Of a stretch of DNA of 64,000 bases, positions 61,714-64,000 are shown piece after piece. The notes beneath the pieces are model-generated. The model saw only the letters and a program-made list of their open reading frames with translations. It searched no databases and had not been told where the DNA came from. Position numbers and translations under genes: made by a program. Source of the DNA: Vagococcus intermedius (lineage in GTDB: Bacteria; Bacillota; Bacilli; Lactobacillales; Vagococcaceae); contig NZ_CP110232.1 of the NCBI RefSeq assembly GCF_029144185.1, forward strand, positions 434,001 through 498,000, given 5' to 3'. Position 1 is the stretch's first letter; every line of letters starts with the position of its first letter.

Positions 61714-62508
61714 ATGGAAAGAGTTGTTTATATGAGTGATGTACATGCTACATCTAGAGATAAAAGTAAGGCAATCGCAGTAGAAGATTTAACGGTTAGT
61801 TATCAAGGGAAAACAGCATTATCTGATATTAACTTGATGATTCAACCGGGGGCTATCACTGGTATTATTGGACCAAATGGAGCAGGTAAGTCGACCTTAT
61901 TAAAAGGAATGATGGGTTTAATTAAAACTGATTCGGGAAAAGTCTCGATTGGCAATCAAGAGCTACAAAAACGCCAACGAGATATTGCTTACGTGGAACA
62001 ACGGAGTGAGATTGACTTGAATTTTCCAATTACTGTTGAAGAAGTGGTTTTATTAGGGAGTTATCCTAAGTTAGGGCTCTTTAAGAGACCTAAAGAAAAA
62101 GAGAAGGAGCTTGTGACAGAATGTTTGAAACTTGTTAAAATGGTAGAATTTCGTACACGTCAAATAGGTGAACTTTCAGGTGGGCAACTTCAGCGGGTTT
62201 TCATCGCGCGTGCGTTAGCACAAGAAGCGGACATTATTTTTTTAGATGAGCCGTTTGTCGGAATTGATATGAGTAGTGAACAAGTAATTATTGATATTTT
62301 GAAACAGTTAAAAGCGCAAGGAAAAACAATTTTGATTGTTCATCACGATTTGCATAAGGTAACTGATTATTTTGACGATGTCATTATTCTGAAAAAACAA
62401 TTGATCGCTTATGGACCTGTTGAGCATATCTTTACAAGTGAAACGTTAGAAAAGGCTTATGGCCAAACTTTAGGAGCTATTCAAATTAAAGGAGTTGATG
62501 GAGAATGA
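61714..62508 (+). CDS. efaC: manganese/metal ABC transporter ATP-binding protein (EfaC/PsaB-like)
   Basis: ATPase of a cluster C (Mn/Zn) importer, about 264 residues. Walker A is GIIGPNGAGKSTLLKGM (about 49-65), the signature LSGGQLQRVFIARALAQ, Walker B DIIFLDEPFVGID and the H-loop LIVHHDL. The start is ATG 61714, eight bases after AGAGG; the in-frame GTG at 61705 overlaps that site. Its stop overlaps the permease start by four bases (ATGA). The order ATPase-permease-binding protein equals enterococcal efaCBA and streptococcal psaBCA. Confidence 0.92.
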   Translation: MERVVYMSDVHATSRDKSKAIAVEDLTVSYQGKTALSDINLMIQPGAITGIIGPNGAGKSTLLKGMMGLIKTDSGKVSIGNQELQKRQRDIAYVEQRSEIDLNFPITVEEVVLLGSYPKLGLFKRPKEKEKELVTECLKLVKMVEFRTRQIGELSGGQLQRVFIARALAQEADIIFLDEPFVGIDMSSEQVIIDILKQLKAQGKTILIVHHDLHKVTDYFDDVIILKKQLIAYGPVEHIFTSETLEKAYGQTLGAIQIKGVDGE

Positions 62509-63356
62509 TTAGCAATTTTATTGATGGATTAATTCAATATGAATTTTTACAAAATGCCTTAATTACCTGTTTGATTGTCGGATTGGTTTCAGGGATCATA
62601 GGATGCTTTATTGTATTGAGAGGAATGTCGTTAATGGGTGACGCTATTTCTCATGCAGTGTTACCAGGCGTGGCGATGTCTTATATGCTAGGTGTTAATT
62701 ATATTATCGGTGCGTCACTTTTCGGAATCGCCTCAGCTGGTTTGATTGGACTTGTTACTCAGAAAAGTAAGTTGAAAAATGATACAGCAATAGGCATTGT
62801 GTTTAGCTCGTTCTTTGCCTTAGGAGTTATTATGATAAGCTTCGCTCAAAGTTCTACTGATTTATATCATATTCTTTTTGGAAATGTTTTAGCAGTAAGA
62901 CAGAGCGATATTATTATGACAGGTGTTGTAGCAATTGTTGTTTTATTAGGAATCTTGTTATTTTATAAGGAATTATTAGTGAGCTCTTTTGATCCAACAA
63001 TGGCTAAAGCTTACGGTTTAAATACGCAATTAATTCATTATGCTTTAATGTTTGGTTTGACGCTTGTTGCAGTAACAGCTTTACAAACAATTGGGACTAT
63101 TTTGGTAGTAGCGTTATTAGTAACCCCCGCTGCAACTGCTTTTTTATTAACAAATAAATTGAAGCATATGATTTTTCTATCTGCGTTTATCAGTATAGTC
63201 AGTTCAGTTATTGGGTTATTCTTTAGTTATAGTTACAATTTAGCTTCAGGAGCAGCAATTGTATTAACAGCAGTAGTCTTTTTTATAGCTGCCTTTTTAT
63301 TTTCACCGAAGCAAGGAATTATAATCAAGCGTAGAGAGGAAGTTTTAATAAAATGA
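62505..63356 (+). CDS. efaB: manganese/metal ABC transporter permease (EfaB/PsaC-like)
   Basis: ABC-3 family membrane subunit of 283 residues with about eight helices. Conserved stretches are VGLVSGIIGCFIVLRGMSLMGDAISHAVLPGVAMSYMLG (about 23-61) and SFDPTMAKAYGLNTQLIHYALMFGLTLVAVTALQTIGTILVVALLVTPAATAFLL (about 160-214). It overlaps both neighbours by four bases, so the three genes form one tightly coupled operon. Confidence 0.93.
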   Translation: MISNFIDGLIQYEFLQNALITCLIVGLVSGIIGCFIVLRGMSLMGDAISHAVLPGVAMSYMLGVNYIIGASLFGIASAGLIGLVTQKSKLKNDTAIGIVFSSFFALGVIMISFAQSSTDLYHILFGNVLAVRQSDIIMTGVVAIVVLLGILLFYKELLVSSFDPTMAKAYGLNTQLIHYALMFGLTLVAVTALQTIGTILVVALLVTPAATAFLLTNKLKHMIFLSAFISIVSSVIGLFFSYSYNLASGAAIVLTAVVFFIAAFLFSPKQGIIIKRREEVLIK

Positions 63357-64000
63357 AACACTTTAAATTAGTACTTATTAGTTTACTAGCAGTGGGTATT
63401 TTGGGAGGCTGTGCTCAGTCTAACCAAAAGGATCAAGCTAAGGAGGATCAGGAATTAAAAATTGTTGCAACCAATTCAATTCTCGCTGATATGGTTGAAA
63501 CCGTGGGACAGGAACATGTCAAGGTTCATAGTATCGTTCCTGTAGGAACTGATCCTCACGAATATGAACCATTGCCAGAAGATATAGCCAAGGCTACTGA
63601 ATCTGATATTATTTTTTACAACGGCTTAAATCTTGAAACTGGTGGCAATGGCTGGTTTTTAAAATTAATGGAAACAAGTCATAAAGAACCTGAAAAAGAT
63701 TATTTTGCAACGAGTAAAGGGGTTGATCCTATCTATTTGACAAGTAAAGGACAGGAAAGTGATCAAGATCCCCATGCTTGGTTATCTCTTGAAAATGGAC
63801 AACATTATGTAAAAAATATTACCAAAACTTTGATTGAAAAAGATCCGAAACATGAAGCAAGTTACAAAAAAAATAGTGAAAACTATTTAAAAAAGTTAGA
63901 AGAATTAGATATTAAAGGTAAAAAAGAGATGGCAAAAATTCCAAAAGAGCAAGCATTATTAGTAACAAGTGAAGGTGCCTTTAAATATTTTTCAAAAGCT
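63353..64000 (+). CDS. efaA: manganese-binding lipoprotein, EfaA/PsaA (LraI) family, 3' end cut by window
   Basis: Metal-binding receptor of the ABC importer; 216 codons visible. The start ATG overlaps the permease stop (ATGA). A signal peptide ends in the lipobox ILGGCAQ (Cys about residue 20). Three of the four expected metal ligands are visible: His in VGTDPHEYEPLPED (about 67), His in DQDPHAWLSLENG (about 140) and Glu in LVTSEGAFKYFSKA at the window edge. The fourth, an Asp, lies beyond the window. The ligand set HHED is typical of Mn2+ (PsaA/EfaA); zinc types have more His. Confidence 0.92.
   Translation, partial: MKHFKLVLISLLAVGILGGCAQSNQKDQAKEDQELKIVATNSILADMVETVGQEHVKVHSIVPVGTDPHEYEPLPEDIAKATESDIIFYNGLNLETGGNGWFLKLMETSHKEPEKDYFATSKGVDPIYLTSKGQESDQDPHAWLSLENGQHYVKNITKTLIEKDPKHEASYKKNSENYLKKLEELDIKGKKEMAKIPKEQALLVTSEGAFKYFSKA

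Overview
The window is a low-GC Firmicute chromosome segment from the order Lactobacillales, most likely Enterococcaceae (Enterococcus/Vagococcus-like). The evidence is the low GC content, strong Shine-Dalgarno sequences, an IreB homologue, an efaCBA-type manganese ABC operon, a RelQ-NadK-RluD-MgtE operon and a ptb-buk-bkd branched-chain keto-acid operon. No rRNA, tRNA, insertion sequence, prophage or CRISPR array was seen. Almost all genes are housekeeping genes in neighbourhoods also known from Bacillus subtilis.

Layout. 1-4.7 kb: ABC-F ATPase (cut by the window edge), the NADH sensor rex, a CPBP membrane protease homologue, and groES-groEL behind a CIRCE operator. 4.8-9.8 kb: transporters (amino-acid permease, LysR regulator divergent from a YeiH-type exporter, NCS2 purine permease). 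9.8-18.3 kb: coiA-pepF, spxH, CYTH protein, and the relQ-nadK-rluD-mgtE operon (B. subtilis yjbF-yjbO order). 18.3-24.2 kb: cutC, rlmA, trmL behind an unusual structured leader, a Vat-like acetyltransferase, recD2. 24.2-26.5 kb: an accessory cluster of small membrane or charged proteins behind a cre-like palindrome, including two short genes of 49 and 43 codons. 26.5-31.7 kb: two long inverted repeats, a lipid-kinase-family gene, queT behind a preQ1-type leader, divergent argS/argR, and an RluA-family synthase. 31.9-35.7 kb: a class A PBP, yheA, yhaM. 35.7-41 kb: the ytpR-uspA-ytpP-pepA group on the minus strand, a NUDIX gene, a PepSY-like protein, trmB and a ccrZ/ytmP kinase homologue. 41-46.4 kb: ecsAB, hit-ytxH, prsA, and ireB-ruvX-yrzB. 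46.4-56.4 kb: a long AT-rich regulatory region followed by bcd-ptb-buk-lpd-E1alpha-E1beta-E2 and brnQ. 56.4-61.6 kb: rnhC divergent from zapA-cvpA-mutS2-trxA. 61.7-64 kb: a manganese-type ABC transporter whose binding-protein gene runs off the window.

How the genes work together. The bkd block is a complete route from branched-chain amino acids to acyl-CoA, acyl-phosphate and ATP, with import by BrnQ. Its control region carries a 13/15 CodY-box match and two cre-like sites, which predicts repression by amino-acid sufficiency and by glucose. Several groups deal with stress and envelope quality control (GroESL/HrcA, SpxH, RelQ, PrsA, EcsAB, IreB).

Nothing here is clearly a new defence or mobile system. 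The least explained elements are the structured RNA leader before trmL, the small-gene cluster at 24.5-26.4 kb, and the paired inverted repeats at 26.53-26.65 kb. Start codons were moved from the longest-ORF start where a Shine-Dalgarno sequence and family length favoured a downstream start.
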